Shown one piece after another: positions 1 through 8,124 of a DNA stretch of 37,881 nucleotides. A program made the translations under genes and the position numbers. This stretch comes from Methanocrinis alkalitolerans. Its GTDB lineage: Archaea; Halobacteriota; Methanosarcinia; Methanotrichales; Methanotrichaceae. Under the pieces are notes generated by a model, which was not told where the DNA came from, made no database searches, and saw only the letters and a program-made list of their open reading frames with translations. How positions within the stretch are numbered: position 1 is the first letter of the stretch; each line of letters starts with the position of its first letter. The DNA is taken from NCBI RefSeq assembly GCF_029167205.1, contig NZ_JARFPL010000025.1, positions 1 to 37,881 of the forward strand. The letters run 5' to 3'.

Positions 1-106
1 GGCCATTTATCTTTTTGACGCGAGTGAACGATTTCATATGCATATTTAGGCACATAATACTATTTAAAGATTGAGGTAGATGGTATCGAAAATCATCTTG
101 ATATGC

Positions 107-1756
107 CTAAATCATGGGGAACTTAGGATAAAATTCATCCTTTATTTCTCCAATTTTGACGGTGTTCAAAATTAGTGGATTTATTTTTTGTAATTCAATA
201 TTATTTATCTCGGTTACTTCTGATGGGATATGTCTTAAGATGTCATATTTAAGTTGACTAATAATGCTAGAAGTTCTTTCGCGGATACCTGATCTCATGG
301 ATCTTGAATAAGTATAGTTTATTGTTTTTACTGTATATTTTCTTAAAGATACTTTATTAATTTTGTAGGCAGAGGCGAGTATCTCATCTTTATAAGGAAA
401 GTATGGTGCTATGTCGACCAGCACCTTCGATTTCACTCCTTCATCTCTTATTTGATCAACTATGTGGAGCAGAGATCGAGGTTCACGAAGTCTTGGCACG
501 ATCTTGACGATCGTCCTTCCTTTTATCATTCCATCATCAATTTGTCTGATCAAATTTAAAATGAGCTGAGAATCAGATAAGTTAGGTATGATCTTAGCAA
601 GAGCCGAATCCTTCAAATTTCGGTCTTTAATTTGATTTACCAAATCGGGAATTTCGTCGGGCTTAGGATGATGAAGGATCACCTCTATCAAAGCGTCTGT
701 TCTAGTTTTGTCATCACTAATAACTTCTATGATTGCCATACATTCATTTAAAATATCCTTTTTTTCCGGATCTGTTATATGAGACATGATCTCAGATAGT
801 ACTTTTACTTTAAAATAATTATTCTCAATCTTTTGAGCATATATAACCCCCTTTTTCGGAGTCCAAAATTTATTTTTAACTAAATATAAAATTAAATCGG
901 GTGGGACGTTTGAGACCAAATTATTTATAGAAGATATCATTAACGCGTATCGGGTTTCCAAACCAACTTTATCCGTGGCATTTGATTTTTCAATATCGGA
1001 TAACGAGCACGTTTCCATTATATCCCAGGAGCGGAAAATGTTTTCGATATATCCTCCTATCTGCCCTAAAAGTTCACGGGTTTGATACCAAGCGTTTTTA
1101 CCATCTACTGTCTCCTCACTAAGCAAACAGTTAATATAATCAAGCCTATCAGCCTTTTCCATGTGCCAAACCAGATTTTCGTGAATATAACCATCATTTG
1201 GTAAAGTATGCCAAAATCCTTGCCGACACTTCTCACGATAGCATCCAAGCAGGTAAGAATGGGCTTCTTTAAGCTTCAACCCCAGTCCAGGGATATCTCC
1301 CTGATTAGACGGCTTTATAGGATCAATTATTAAATTTATACATAGATCGTGCAACAAATCATGAATTCGATATGTTTGAACGTTGACATCTAGTCTCTCC
1401 CCTGTTAAAAGAAGAGCTTTATTTCTGAGATAGCGTAAAATATCTTGAGCAGTCCGAGGATCCGTTTTCCAGAGTGTTGCAGTCATTTTTGGGGTCAATA
1501 CCACATCTTCAGGTAAAACCCCTAACCAGATAAATGCGAATCTTTTATCCATAGGCAACCGGTGCAAACTAAGTTGGAATGAAGCTCTTAAACTCAGATT
1601 TCTACGCATCGCCTCATCAGATACATCCGTAATACCAGGTGTATCCAAGGTCTCCAGCCTAGCCACTTCCGCATTGAGATCACTCAACAATTCCGTCCAG
1701 GTGACACCATCCTCAACCTGAGACGCCGCCAATTCTAAAGCTAGTGCATGGGTCAT
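107..1756 (-). CDS. C-terminal half of a split NB-ARC/STAND ATPase (winged helix plus helical repeats)
   Basis: The 549-residue product begins inside an NB-ARC module. Residues 3-12 resemble the segment that follows the GLPLA motif. A winged-helix region (about 50-140) ends in an MHD-like motif (IHDLLHDL at 131-138), the nucleotide-sensing motif of NB-ARC switches. Residues about 330-470 contain helical repeats of roughly 30 residues, a plausible sensor region. There is no P-loop here; that lies in the upstream reading frame (1900-3054, same strand). An in-frame TAA two codons before the ATG rules out a longer start, and I see no convincing ribosome binding site. The DNA is clearly more AT-rich than the rest of the window, suggesting transfer. 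Inference: this is the 3' part of a disrupted STAND gene, or the second subunit of a naturally split one. NB-ARC STAND proteins often act in phage defence. Confidence 0.6.
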   Translation of the reverse strand: MTHALALELAASQVEDGVTWTELLSDLNAEVARLETLDTPGITDVSDEAMRRNLSLRASFQLSLHRLPMDKRFAFIWLGVLPEDVVLTPKMTATLWKTDPRTAQDILRYLRNKALLLTGERLDVNVQTYRIHDLLHDLCINLIIDPIKPSNQGDIPGLGLKLKEAHSYLLGCYREKCRQGFWHTLPNDGYIHENLVWHMEKADRLDYINCLLSEETVDGKNAWYQTRELLGQIGGYIENIFRSWDIMETCSLSDIEKSNATDKVGLETRYALMISSINNLVSNVPPDLILYLVKNKFWTPKKGVIYAQKIENNYFKVKVLSEIMSHITDPEKKDILNECMAIIEVISDDKTRTDALIEVILHHPKPDEIPDLVNQIKDRNLKDSALAKIIPNLSDSQLILNLIRQIDDGMIKGRTIVKIVPRLREPRSLLHIVDQIRDEGVKSKVLVDIAPYFPYKDEILASAYKINKVSLRKYTVKTINYTYSRSMRSGIRERTSSIISQLKYDILRHIPSEVTEINNIELQKINPLILNTVKIGEIKDEFYPKFPMI

Positions 1757-1899
1757 CGGTTAAGGAGTTTAAGCTACACAATATTTCCATTTTTCACACG
1801 AATTATGCGTTATCTAGATTTGATCCGATTTCAAGACTGACTTGCTGTAGCCTCTTTGACCAAGCCAATCTCACCGTACTTGCTACCGAGATCGCTGCC
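1757..1899. other. Gap that splits the STAND gene
   Basis: The 143 bases between the two STAND halves carry stops in the frames joining them, so a single frameshift does not restore one protein. Both flanking frames contain the region around the GLPLA motif (RLPLAFIG before the gap, ALALELAA after it), so the gap is not a simple insertion into a codon. I recognise no transposon ends, target duplication or coding remnant. Confidence 0.5.
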
Positions 1900-3054
1900 T
1901 CATCGCGATTCTTCTCTTAACCGATGACCAATGAAAGCTAGTGGTAAACGACCAACGATTCGAATCAAATCGATAGCTTTTTGCCGATCAGAATATTCGA
2001 ATTCGCGCCCCAAACGCGCAGATAAAAGTGCCAGCGATTGGTCCTCAGTCATTACATCCAGATCGTAACAAGCTGAACCTACTGCTTTGGCTATGAGTGA
2101 ATCACGGGTCGTTATTAAAACCTGACAGAGAGACCCACCAACCAGAAAAGGCTTAACTGAAACAAGATCCCAAGCGTCATCTATTACCAAAAGTACAGAT
2201 TTATCGTGCAAAATAGATTTCAAGTATATTGATGCGGCTTCTGGAGTTGTGGGGTGAAATTCATAATTGCCAAAAGAATAAATCCAGTTAGTTAAATGTG
2301 AAAGAACATCTGGCGTTTGGCCCAAAGTTACCCAAATTATGCCATCAGAATATCGCCGTTGTATATCTTTATCATGTGCTAGAAAAGATGCCAAGACGGT
2401 TTTACCTATTCCACCCAGTCCATGAAGTGCGCTAATAACAAGTACTCCAGAACAGCTTGGAACGCAATTAAGCAAACGATTTTTGATTAACAGACTATTC
2501 TCCAGACGCGGAACGAAATACTCAGGAAGTGGTGGTACTTGAAAGGGTACACAAGCAACACTCTCTTTAACTAATTTTTTATTCTTTCCACCCTCCCAAT
2601 TGTGAATAGCCTGCCTTACCTTACCACTCAAATTTTCCGGTGTTTCGAAAGCGTCCCTTATCCGCTCACTATAAATACGTTTTCGAAAAGCCTGCAGTTT
2701 TCCATAGATCTGATCTGGTTCTCGGAGACTTGAAGGTGGTGATACTGCATCGGCAGCTACGAACATAAGCCTCGGAATCTCAGCCTCTACTGCAACGTCG
2801 TACTCCCTCTCCGTGTACGACTTCTCGCTTCCCTCGGGGCAACTTCCATAGAGATGCCCGACTATGCCCACAAATAAATCGCACTCGTTCACCTTGGACC
2901 GGCAGAAGTCGTCCGATTCATAATCCCGAGCGCCGAAGTCCTCCATGCGGACGCAATGGTAGTCGTCAAGCCCCTCGATCGCCTTGTAAACTGCATCTCG
3001 ATACTCCTGCAGATCTCTTGTTGTCGAGCTGAGGAAAACCTTTTTGATGGCCAT
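1900..3054 (-). CDS. DUF4062 plus NB-ARC NTPase, N-terminal half of a split STAND protein
   Basis: The N-terminus (about 4-95, with VFLSSTTRDL and later EREYDVAVE) is a DUF4062 domain, common at the N-terminus of STAND ATPases. An NB-ARC core follows: P-loop GLGGIGKT at 212-219, Walker B LLVIDDAW at 288-295, an LITTRD sensor at 313-318 and RLPLA at 369-373. The frame stops eleven residues after that motif, whereas NB-ARC proteins normally continue into a winged helix; that part is in the next ORF (107-1756) after a 143-base gap. The ATG at 3054 starts directly with DUF4062. GC content changes within the gene: the first ~300 bases resemble the host DNA and the rest is AT-rich. Truncated or a split two-gene system; the domain calls are firm, the function is inferred. 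Confidence 0.75.
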   Translation of the reverse strand: MAIKKVFLSSTTRDLQEYRDAVYKAIEGLDDYHCVRMEDFGARDYESDDFCRSKVNECDLFVGIVGHLYGSCPEGSEKSYTEREYDVAVEAEIPRLMFVAADAVSPPSSLREPDQIYGKLQAFRKRIYSERIRDAFETPENLSGKVRQAIHNWEGGKNKKLVKESVACVPFQVPPLPEYFVPRLENSLLIKNRLLNCVPSCSGVLVISALHGLGGIGKTVLASFLAHDKDIQRRYSDGIIWVTLGQTPDVLSHLTNWIYSFGNYEFHPTTPEAASIYLKSILHDKSVLLVIDDAWDLVSVKPFLVGGSLCQVLITTRDSLIAKAVGSACYDLDVMTEDQSLALLSARLGREFEYSDRQKAIDLIRIVGRLPLAFIGHRLREESR

Positions 3055-3084
3055 GGAGATTCAGATCAGAGGTTAGACGAAGGC

Positions 3085-3094
3085 CTAAAAATAG
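3085..3094 (-). promoter_or_regulatory. TATA-like box for the STAND gene
   Basis: On the minus strand CTATTTTTAG lies 31-40 bases upstream of the ATG at 3054, the usual distance for an archaeal promoter with a short leader. The 80-base spacer before the ferredoxin-like gene suggests separate transcription. No strong ribosome binding site is seen. Confidence 0.35.
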
Positions 3095-3134
3095 TTTTGG
3101 ATAGAACTTGCAGAAATCATCATCAGCGCCCCTC

Positions 3135-3923
3135 TCACCCCTGCACCTCGCCGTCGATCCCGAGAATGAAGCTCTTCACCGCCACCTCTTTACCCGCCCT
3201 CTTCAGAGCCTGCAGGACGAACGCCTCCAGGTTCGAGCAGCAGGGGACCTCCATCTCCAGGACGGTGATATCCTCCAAATCGTGGGCGGCGAGGATCGCG
3301 GCGAGCCGCTCGACGAACTCCTCCCGTTCATCGAGCTTGGGGCAGCCGATGAGAGTCACCCTCCCTCTGATAAAATCCCGGTGGACGGCTGGGGATGCAA
3401 AGGCGGTGCAGTCTCCTGCGATCAGGAGCCGGGCTCCGTCGAACGAAGGCGAGTCGACGGCGGCGAGCCTCATCTGGACCGGCCAGTTGGAGAGCTCCGG
3501 CCGGGGTGCGTCGCCCGCCGTCCCCGGACCCGAGGGGCGGCTCCGCCTCCCGGCGAGCTTGGAGGAGGCGAGCCTTCCCGCCCCCGCGCCCGTCCCCCTC
3601 AGGGCTGCGGGGCAGCCGCCTTCCCCCTCGGTGGGGCCGTCCTCGCAGCCCCTCCCGCGCCCCGGCGATCGGGCCTTGCGGGCCGATTCGACGGCCACCT
3701 TCGCCGCCAGCTCGTCGAACTCCTCCGCCTCCCGCTCCTCCATCGATAGGGCTCCCGCGGGGCATTTGCCGATGCAGGCTCCAAGGCCGTCGCAGAGGGA
3801 CTCCCTCACCACCTTCGCCTTGCCGTCGATGATCTCGATGGCGTTCTCGGGACAGGCGAGGACGCAATTTCCGCACCCGTCGCATAGGGACTCGTCTATC
3901 TTTATGATCTTCCTCATCACCAT
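3135..3923 (-). CDS. Ferredoxin-domain protein with a C-terminal GCPK / MEVPCC domain
   Basis: A short N-terminal 2x[4Fe-4S] module carries CDGCGNCVLACP at residues about 14-25 (from the ATG at 3923) and a second motif CDGLGACIGKCP, in which the second cysteine is leucine. A Gly/Pro/Arg-rich linker (about 80-140) follows, then a conserved domain with NWPVQ, AGDCTAFA, HRDFIRG, IGCPKLD and MEVPCC. The same architecture occurs in uncharacterised 4Fe-4S proteins of clostridia and methanogens. A longer frame reaches 3977 but would overlap the upstream gene; the ATG at 3923 follows GGGGGTGG at good spacing and matches the family start. It lies just downstream of the NifB-like gene and may supply electrons to it (inference). 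The precise function is unknown. Confidence 0.75.
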   Translation of the reverse strand: MVMRKIIKIDESLCDGCGNCVLACPENAIEIIDGKAKVVRESLCDGLGACIGKCPAGALSMEEREAEEFDELAAKVAVESARKARSPGRGRGCEDGPTEGEGGCPAALRGTGAGAGRLASSKLAGRRSRPSGPGTAGDAPRPELSNWPVQMRLAAVDSPSFDGARLLIAGDCTAFASPAVHRDFIRGRVTLIGCPKLDEREEFVERLAAILAAHDLEDITVLEMEVPCCSNLEAFVLQALKRAGKEVAVKSFILGIDGEVQG

Positions 3924-3960
3924 CTTCGTCCACCCCCGCCCAGGGTTCAGATCGACGCTT

Positions 3961-4857
3961 TTAATCAGATTTTTCAAACTCCTGCTGGATGTCGCAGCCG
4001 AGCTTTCCTATGGCGTCGGACCTGCACTGCCGGCAGTGCCTCATCTGCTTCATGATCTTGGCGAGGTCGTCCTGAACCTTCTTCTTTTCGGCCCGGCTGG
4101 GGGGCGAGAGGTGGGAGAAGCGGTACTGGGGGATGAGGGGCATCACGTTCTGGATGTAGACCCCCAGACCCTTGATCGTCTCGGCGATCTCGACGACGTG
4201 ATCGTCGTTGATCGTCGGGATCAGGACGGTGTTCACCTTGACGATCATCTTCCTCTTCACCGCCTCTGCTAGGCCCCTCAGCTGGTGGTCGAGGAGGATC
4301 TCCGCCGCTTCAAGGCCCGTATACTTCTTGCCCTCGTAAGTGACGTGCTCGTAGATCTCCTTTCCGATCTCGGGGTCTACGGCGTTGAGGGTGACGGTGA
4401 CGTTGCTGACGCCGAGGGCGTCGAGGCGGTCGATGGTGTCGGGGAGGAGGAGGCCGTTGGTGCTGACGCACAAGATGACCTGGGGATACTTCTCTCCTAC
4501 GAGCCGGAAGGTCTCGAAGGTCCCCTCGTTATAGAGCGGCTCGCCGGGACCCGCCACCGCCACCACCTTGATGTAATGGATCTTCTCCATCACCTCGTCG
4601 ACCCTGGCCAAGGCCTCCTCCGGGGAGAGGACCTGGCTCGTCACCCCCGGCCTGCACTCGTTGACGCAGTCGAAGTCTCGAACGCAGTAGTTGCACTGGA
4701 TGTTGCACCGAGGGGCGACGGCGAGGTGCATCCTGCCGAAGCGGTGGCATGCCTTCTCGCTGAAGCAGGGATGCTCCTGGATCCTCCTCAGCTGCTCGGG
4801 GTCCCATGGGACCTCCTGGTCCCCGACCTTGGCGGTGGGATACTCATTCTCGCTCAT
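3961..4857 (-). CDS. NifB-family radical SAM protein
   Basis: This cytosolic radical SAM enzyme has the NifB pattern: HPC near the N-terminus, RMHLAVAP, the CX3CX2C cluster motif CNIQCNYC at residues 51-58, NECRPGV, GPGEPLYN in the SAM-binding strand, and a C-terminal CRQCRSDAIGKLG. True NifB makes the Fe-S-carbide precursor of the nitrogenase cofactor. The length (about 298 residues) fits the short archaeal form without a NifX domain. The ATG at 4857 is preferred because GGAG lies nine bases upstream; a GTG at 4863 is too close to it. No nifHDK genes occur in the window, so nitrogenase cofactor synthesis is likely but not shown by context. Its 3' end is followed closely by the ferredoxin-like gene, suggesting one transcript. 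Confidence 0.78.
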   Translation of the reverse strand: MSENEYPTAKVGDQEVPWDPEQLRRIQEHPCFSEKACHRFGRMHLAVAPRCNIQCNYCVRDFDCVNECRPGVTSQVLSPEEALARVDEVMEKIHYIKVVAVAGPGEPLYNEGTFETFRLVGEKYPQVILCVSTNGLLLPDTIDRLDALGVSNVTVTLNAVDPEIGKEIYEHVTYEGKKYTGLEAAEILLDHQLRGLAEAVKRKMIVKVNTVLIPTINDDHVVEIAETIKGLGVYIQNVMPLIPQYRFSHLSPPSRAEKKKVQDDLAKIMKQMRHCRQCRSDAIGKLGCDIQQEFEKSD

Positions 4858-4890
4858 GATCACGAACTCCAGGGATCATTTCGGCATTTC

Positions 4891-4902
4891 TTCTCTAAAA
4901 GG
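4891..4902 (-). promoter_or_regulatory. TATA-like box for the NifB-like gene
   Basis: Minus-strand CCTTTTAGAGAA lies 34-45 bases upstream of the ATG at 4857 in the divergent spacer with SRP19. It is a plausible archaeal promoter, judged by position only. Confidence 0.35.
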
Positions 4903-5034
4903 CTATCCCAAACCGCCCCAGAGACGAGGAGAGGGCGAAAGGATCGATGACGGAGAGGACGAGACCATCGATCATGCGGCCAGGTCGAAAGGGCCAAAAA
5001 TCTTATCCCGCAAAGGCGCATGATACCTCCTCGT

Positions 5035-5322
5035 ATGTCCAAGAAAGAGGGGCGAGTGGTGATCTGGCCCGCCTACATCGACGCCGCGAGGTCCAGGGGC
5101 CAGGGAAGAGCGATCTCAAAGCGCGACGCCATTGATAAACCGTCCATCGACGAGATCATTATGGCGGCCATGGAGCTGGGGTTGCAAGCAGAGGCGCAAA
5201 GGGATAAGCATTACCCAAAAGAGTGGTGGGAGAAGTCCGGCCGCGTCCTGGTACCCAAGAGGGGGGCGAAGACCGCCCTCGTAAAAGAGATCGCCAAAAT
5301 GATCAAGAAAAGGCGCGGTTGA
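5035..5322 (+). CDS. srp19: Signal recognition particle 19 kDa protein SRP19
   Basis: The 95-residue basic protein has the SRP19 signature near the start (RVVIWPAYID, then ARSRGQGR) and a lysine/arginine-rich C-terminus (KEIAKMIKKRRG). SRP19 binds helices 6 and 8 of 7S RNA and helps load SRP54, so it acts in co-translational targeting to the membrane. The frame opens at an ATG at 5020, but the ATG at 5035 matches family N-termini and fits a TATA-like A/T stretch at about 4995-5007. It is divergent from the NifB-like gene. No 7S RNA gene is seen nearby. Confidence 0.92.
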   Translation: MSKKEGRVVIWPAYIDAARSRGQGRAISKRDAIDKPSIDEIIMAAMELGLQAEAQRDKHYPKEWWEKSGRVLVPKRGAKTALVKEIAKMIKKRRG

Positions 5323-5327
5323 TCATG

Positions 5328-5343
5328 CCTGCCGATAGGCAGG
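5328..5343 (+). terminator. Small hairpin after srp19
   Basis: A perfect 6-bp inverted repeat (CCTGCC, GATA loop, GGCAGG) begins five bases after the srp19 stop codon. There is no following T-tract, so it may be a 3'-end stabiliser rather than a classical terminator. Confidence 0.3.
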
Positions 5344-5400
5344 GACCCGGCCAGCCGTTCCGCGAGATCTCCGCCGATGGAAGCGGTTCAGGGCCGAAAG

Positions 5401-5694
5401 TCATCGGTCCTGGGCGGTCTCCACCACTTCGACGATCTCTTTTCCGGCTACGACCTCGTCGATGCTGTGGATGACGCCGCCGAAGTCCTCTATCACAGAC
5501 TCCACGGCGAGATAGTCGATCTTGTCCCCCTTGATGGTGATCTTGATCGTCTCGGTCTGCTGGTCCACTTCGGAGAGGCTCAGATTCACCCCAGTGATCC
5601 CGCCGAGCTTGCTGAGGGCGTCGGCGAGATCCAGGATTGTGGGGACATGGGGCTTCAATACGTCCAGTACCAAACGTCTGATGGCGGTGGTCAT
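5401..5694 (-). CDS. DUF211 family protein
   Basis: The 97-residue product starts with TTAIRRLVLDVLKPH and contains GVNLSLSEVD and a C-terminal GKEIVE, the pattern of DUF211. This small alpha/beta, ferredoxin-fold-like archaeal family has no established function. The ATG at 5694 follows GGGAG six bases upstream. The gene stands alone between srp19 (convergent) and the PHP gene (divergent). Length and composition are normal for the family. Confidence 0.85.
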   Translation of the reverse strand: MTTAIRRLVLDVLKPHVPTILDLADALSKLGGITGVNLSLSEVDQQTETIKITIKGDKIDYLAVESVIEDFGGVIHSIDEVVAGKEIVEVVETAQDR

Positions 5695-5737
5695 CTAAAA
5701 CTCCCGGCGTTATCTTGGGCGGGTTCTGTTGAAGGCA

Positions 5738-5750
5738 ATACTTAATAATG
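5738..5750 (+). promoter_or_regulatory. TATA box of the PHP-DUF2209-hflX-UPF0280-uvrB run
   Basis: ATACTTAATAATG is centred about 27 bases before the ATG at 5771, which would give a very short leader. It is the only strong A/T box ahead of the five-gene plus-strand run, so it probably drives at least the first genes. Confidence 0.5.
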
Positions 5751-5770
5751 TTTGTGATTCAGGCGAGCCT

Positions 5771-6421
5771 ATGATCGACCTTCACACTCACACCGTATTC
5801 AGCGACGGCGAGCTTATCCCCAGCGAGCTCGTCCGGAGGGCCGAGATGAAGGGATATAGGGCTCTTGGGATCACAGATCACGTCGACTTCACCAACGTGG
5901 AGACGGTATTAGAACAGGTCTCCAAGGTGAAGGAGCTGGAGGAGGTTCTGGATATGAGAATCCTCTCCGGCGTCGAGCTCACCCATGTACCCCCAGCGAA
6001 GATGGAGAAGCTCGCAACCCTCGCCCGGAGGCTCGGCGCCGATCTCATCGTCGTCCACGGAGAGACCCCGGTGGAGCCGGTGGCTCCTGGTACCAACCGC
6101 AAAGCCCTGGATATCGGGGCCGATATCCTCGCCCATCCGGGCTTTATAACCCCCGAGGAGGCTGACCTGGCGAGGGAGAACAACGTCTGCCTCGAGCTGA
6201 CAGCCCGGCGAGGGCACAATTCGACGAACGGCCACGTGGCGAGGCTCGCCCTGGAGGCGGGGGCGAAGATCGTCGTCGACACCGACGCCCACGCCCCCGA
6301 GGACCTCATCGACCGAAAGAGGGCGATCGAGATCGCCAGAGGGGCGGGGCTAACCCTGGAGATGGCGACGGATGTCGTCGAGAAACACGCCATAATCGAC
6401 CTCTTAAGCCGATCTGACTAA
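5771..6421 (+). CDS. PHP-domain phosphoesterase (histidinol-phosphatase-like)
   Basis: The 216-residue protein starts MIDLHTHTVFSDG, the first metal-binding motif of the PHP superfamily (HxH at residues 5 and 7, Asp at 12). Further ligand motifs are ITDHVD, GVELTHV, VVHGE, LAHPGF and DTDAHAP near the C-terminus. PHP proteins are metal-dependent phosphoesterases; methanogen members are often annotated as histidinol-phosphatase-like, but the substrate cannot be read from sequence. The ATG at 5771 is chosen because an upstream in-frame start would add residues before the conserved N-terminus and overlap the promoter. It is the first gene of a plus-strand operon. Confidence 0.85.
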   Translation: MIDLHTHTVFSDGELIPSELVRRAEMKGYRALGITDHVDFTNVETVLEQVSKVKELEEVLDMRILSGVELTHVPPAKMEKLATLARRLGADLIVVHGETPVEPVAPGTNRKALDIGADILAHPGFITPEEADLARENNVCLELTARRGHNSTNGHVARLALEAGAKIVVDTDAHAPEDLIDRKRAIEIARGAGLTLEMATDVVEKHAIIDLLSRSD

Positions 6422-6433
6422 AGAGATGGTACT

Positions 6434-6853
6434 TTGGACGTGGTGGCGGTCGACATATCGGGGAGGCACGCGGAAGGCGATAGGTACATCATGGTCTCTG
6501 CCTCGGTGGAGGCGAGGATATCCCCCGAGGGGATCGAGAGGGCGAGGGGGATGAAGCTCGTACCCCTGGTAGCAGGGTCGGTGGATATGGAGGTGGTGAT
6601 CGGTCTCATCGAGGAGTCGGTATCGGGGCTTTCGGGCGTCGTCATCGCCGAGAGGGGCGACCTCTACAACCTCGCCCGGTGGCGGGTCGAAAGCATCCTG
6701 GGGCGGGAGTTCAAGTACCCCGAGTCCCGGGGAGAGAGGAGGGCGATGGAGCTCGCCCACCACGCCTCCTTTGCGGGGCGGAGGCTCGCCCTGAAGCTGA
6801 TGGACGAGGAACTGGGCTTTGGAGCCGGAAGAGAGGCGGCGGGGGGGATATGA
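6434..6853 (+). CDS. DUF2209 family protein
   Basis: The ~139-residue product begins DVVAVDISGRH, followed by YIMVSASVEA and VVIAERGDLYN, and matches DUF2209, an uncharacterised family known mainly from methanogens. The beta-strand plus Asp pattern at the N-terminus is reminiscent of RNase H-like folds, but I would not assign a reaction. The start is uncertain: a TTG at 6434 lies after GAGATGG, and GTG codons at 6440 and 6443 are alternatives. Its TGA overlaps the ATG of hflX (ATGA), so the two are translationally coupled. Confidence 0.75.
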   Translation: MDVVAVDISGRHAEGDRYIMVSASVEARISPEGIERARGMKLVPLVAGSVDMEVVIGLIEESVSGLSGVVIAERGDLYNLARWRVESILGREFKYPESRGERRAMELAHHASFAGRRLALKLMDEELGFGAGREAAGGI

Positions 6854-8118
6854 CGAAGGAGAAGACTGCGGTCCTCCTCTTCAGGGAGGACCCGAAGGAA
6901 GAACTCCGCCCTGAGGAGGTGGCGGAGCTCCGGGGGCTCGCCGAGGCGGCAGGATACAGGGTCCTCGCCGAGGTCTCCCAGCGGAGGGGGAGGGACAGGA
7001 GGTTTCAGCTGGGGAGGGGGAAGATCGCCGAGGCCGCATCCTACGAGCCGGAGAAGCTGATATTCAACGACCCCCTCAGCCCCGGCCAGATCTTCAACAT
7101 CAACAAGGAGTTTCTCCTCCAGCCGATGGACCGGTTCAACCTGATCCTGGAGATCTTCGCCTCCCGGGCCTCTACCCGGGAGGCGATCCTCCAGGTGGAG
7201 CTCGCCCGCCTCTCCTACGAGGCGCCCTTCGTAAAGACGATGGAGTCGCTGAAGAAGCTGAGCGAGCGTCCAGGATACCGGGGATCGGGGAGGTACGACG
7301 TCTCGATGTATAGGGACATCACGGGGAGGATGGCGAAGATCAGGGCGGAGCTCCGGGGGGTGGAGGAGACGGGGGAGAGGAGGCGCAAGAGGCGAAAGGA
7401 GCAGGGCTTCGACCTGGTGGCCCTGGCGGGCTACACCAACGCCGGAAAGAGCACCTTATTCAACCGCCTCGCCCAGGAGTCCGTCGCCGCAATAGACCAG
7501 CCCTTCACCACCCTATCGCCCACGACCCGGGCGGTGGCGGCGGGGGATAGACGGTTCCTCCTCACCGACACCGTCGGGTTCATCGACGACCTCCCCCTCT
7601 TTCTGATCAAGGCCTTCCGGTCGACCCTGGCGGAGATCGTCGAGGCGGACCTGGTCCTTCTGGTGGTGGACCTCTCCGATCCGCCAAAGCTTTTGAGAGA
7701 TAGGGTCGCCTCCTGCCACGAGGCCCTCTGGGACTGCGGATGTTACGCCCCCATCATATCCGTCCTGAACAAGGTGGACAGGATCGACCCCGAGGTCGCC
7801 CTGGAGAGGTCCGATCTGATCCGGGACCTGGCCCCAAACCCAGTCTTCATATCCGCCCGGGAGGGCCACGGCATCGAAGTCCTCTTCGATATGATCGCAG
7901 AGAAGCTCCCTCCCCAGGAGGAGTTCGTCATCCGCCTGCCGTCGTCGGAGGTGGGGATGGGGCAGCTGTCGAGGCTCTACGAGGTGGCGGAGCCGATAAA
8001 GGTGAGGTACGGCCAAGAGATCGAGGTCCTCCTGAGGGGGAGGCGCGAGATCGTCGCAAAGGCGCTGAAGGGGGCAGGAAGGACGTTGATGGATGCAGAG
8101 CCTCCGGCGGAGGGGTGA
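6850..8118 (+). CDS. hflX: GTPase HflX
   Basis: The 422-residue GTPase has the HflX N-terminal domain (RGRDRRFQLGRGKIAE), a helical linker, and a G domain with P-loop GYTNAGKST at 194-202, switch I FTTLSPTTR, DTVGF at 240-244, NKVD at 307-310 and SAREG. HflX binds the 50S subunit and rescues or recycles stalled ribosomes in bacteria; archaeal members bind the large subunit too. The frame is open further upstream, but the ATG at 6850 overlaps the DUF2209 stop as ATGA and starts the conserved domain. A C-terminal extension (about 350-422) follows the G domain. Next gene: UPF0280, six bases downstream. Confidence 0.93.
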   Translation: MTKEKTAVLLFREDPKEELRPEEVAELRGLAEAAGYRVLAEVSQRRGRDRRFQLGRGKIAEAASYEPEKLIFNDPLSPGQIFNINKEFLLQPMDRFNLILEIFASRASTREAILQVELARLSYEAPFVKTMESLKKLSERPGYRGSGRYDVSMYRDITGRMAKIRAELRGVEETGERRRKRRKEQGFDLVALAGYTNAGKSTLFNRLAQESVAAIDQPFTTLSPTTRAVAAGDRRFLLTDTVGFIDDLPLFLIKAFRSTLAEIVEADLVLLVVDLSDPPKLLRDRVASCHEALWDCGCYAPIISVLNKVDRIDPEVALERSDLIRDLAPNPVFISAREGHGIEVLFDMIAEKLPPQEEFVIRLPSSEVGMGQLSRLYEVAEPIKVRYGQEIEVLLRGRREIVAKALKGAGRTLMDAEPPAEG

Positions 8119-8124
8119 CGATAG

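Noticed and set aside
1757..1899. Programmed frameshift or intein/intron joining the STAND halves
   Set aside because: Stops in the joining frames, no slippery site, no splice motifs, and duplicated motif content on both sides.
3108..4950. Long plus-strand open frames opposite the ferredoxin-like and NifB-like genes
   Set aside because: They are Pro/Arg/Gly-rich shadow frames of GC-rich genes, without ribosome binding sites or family motifs.
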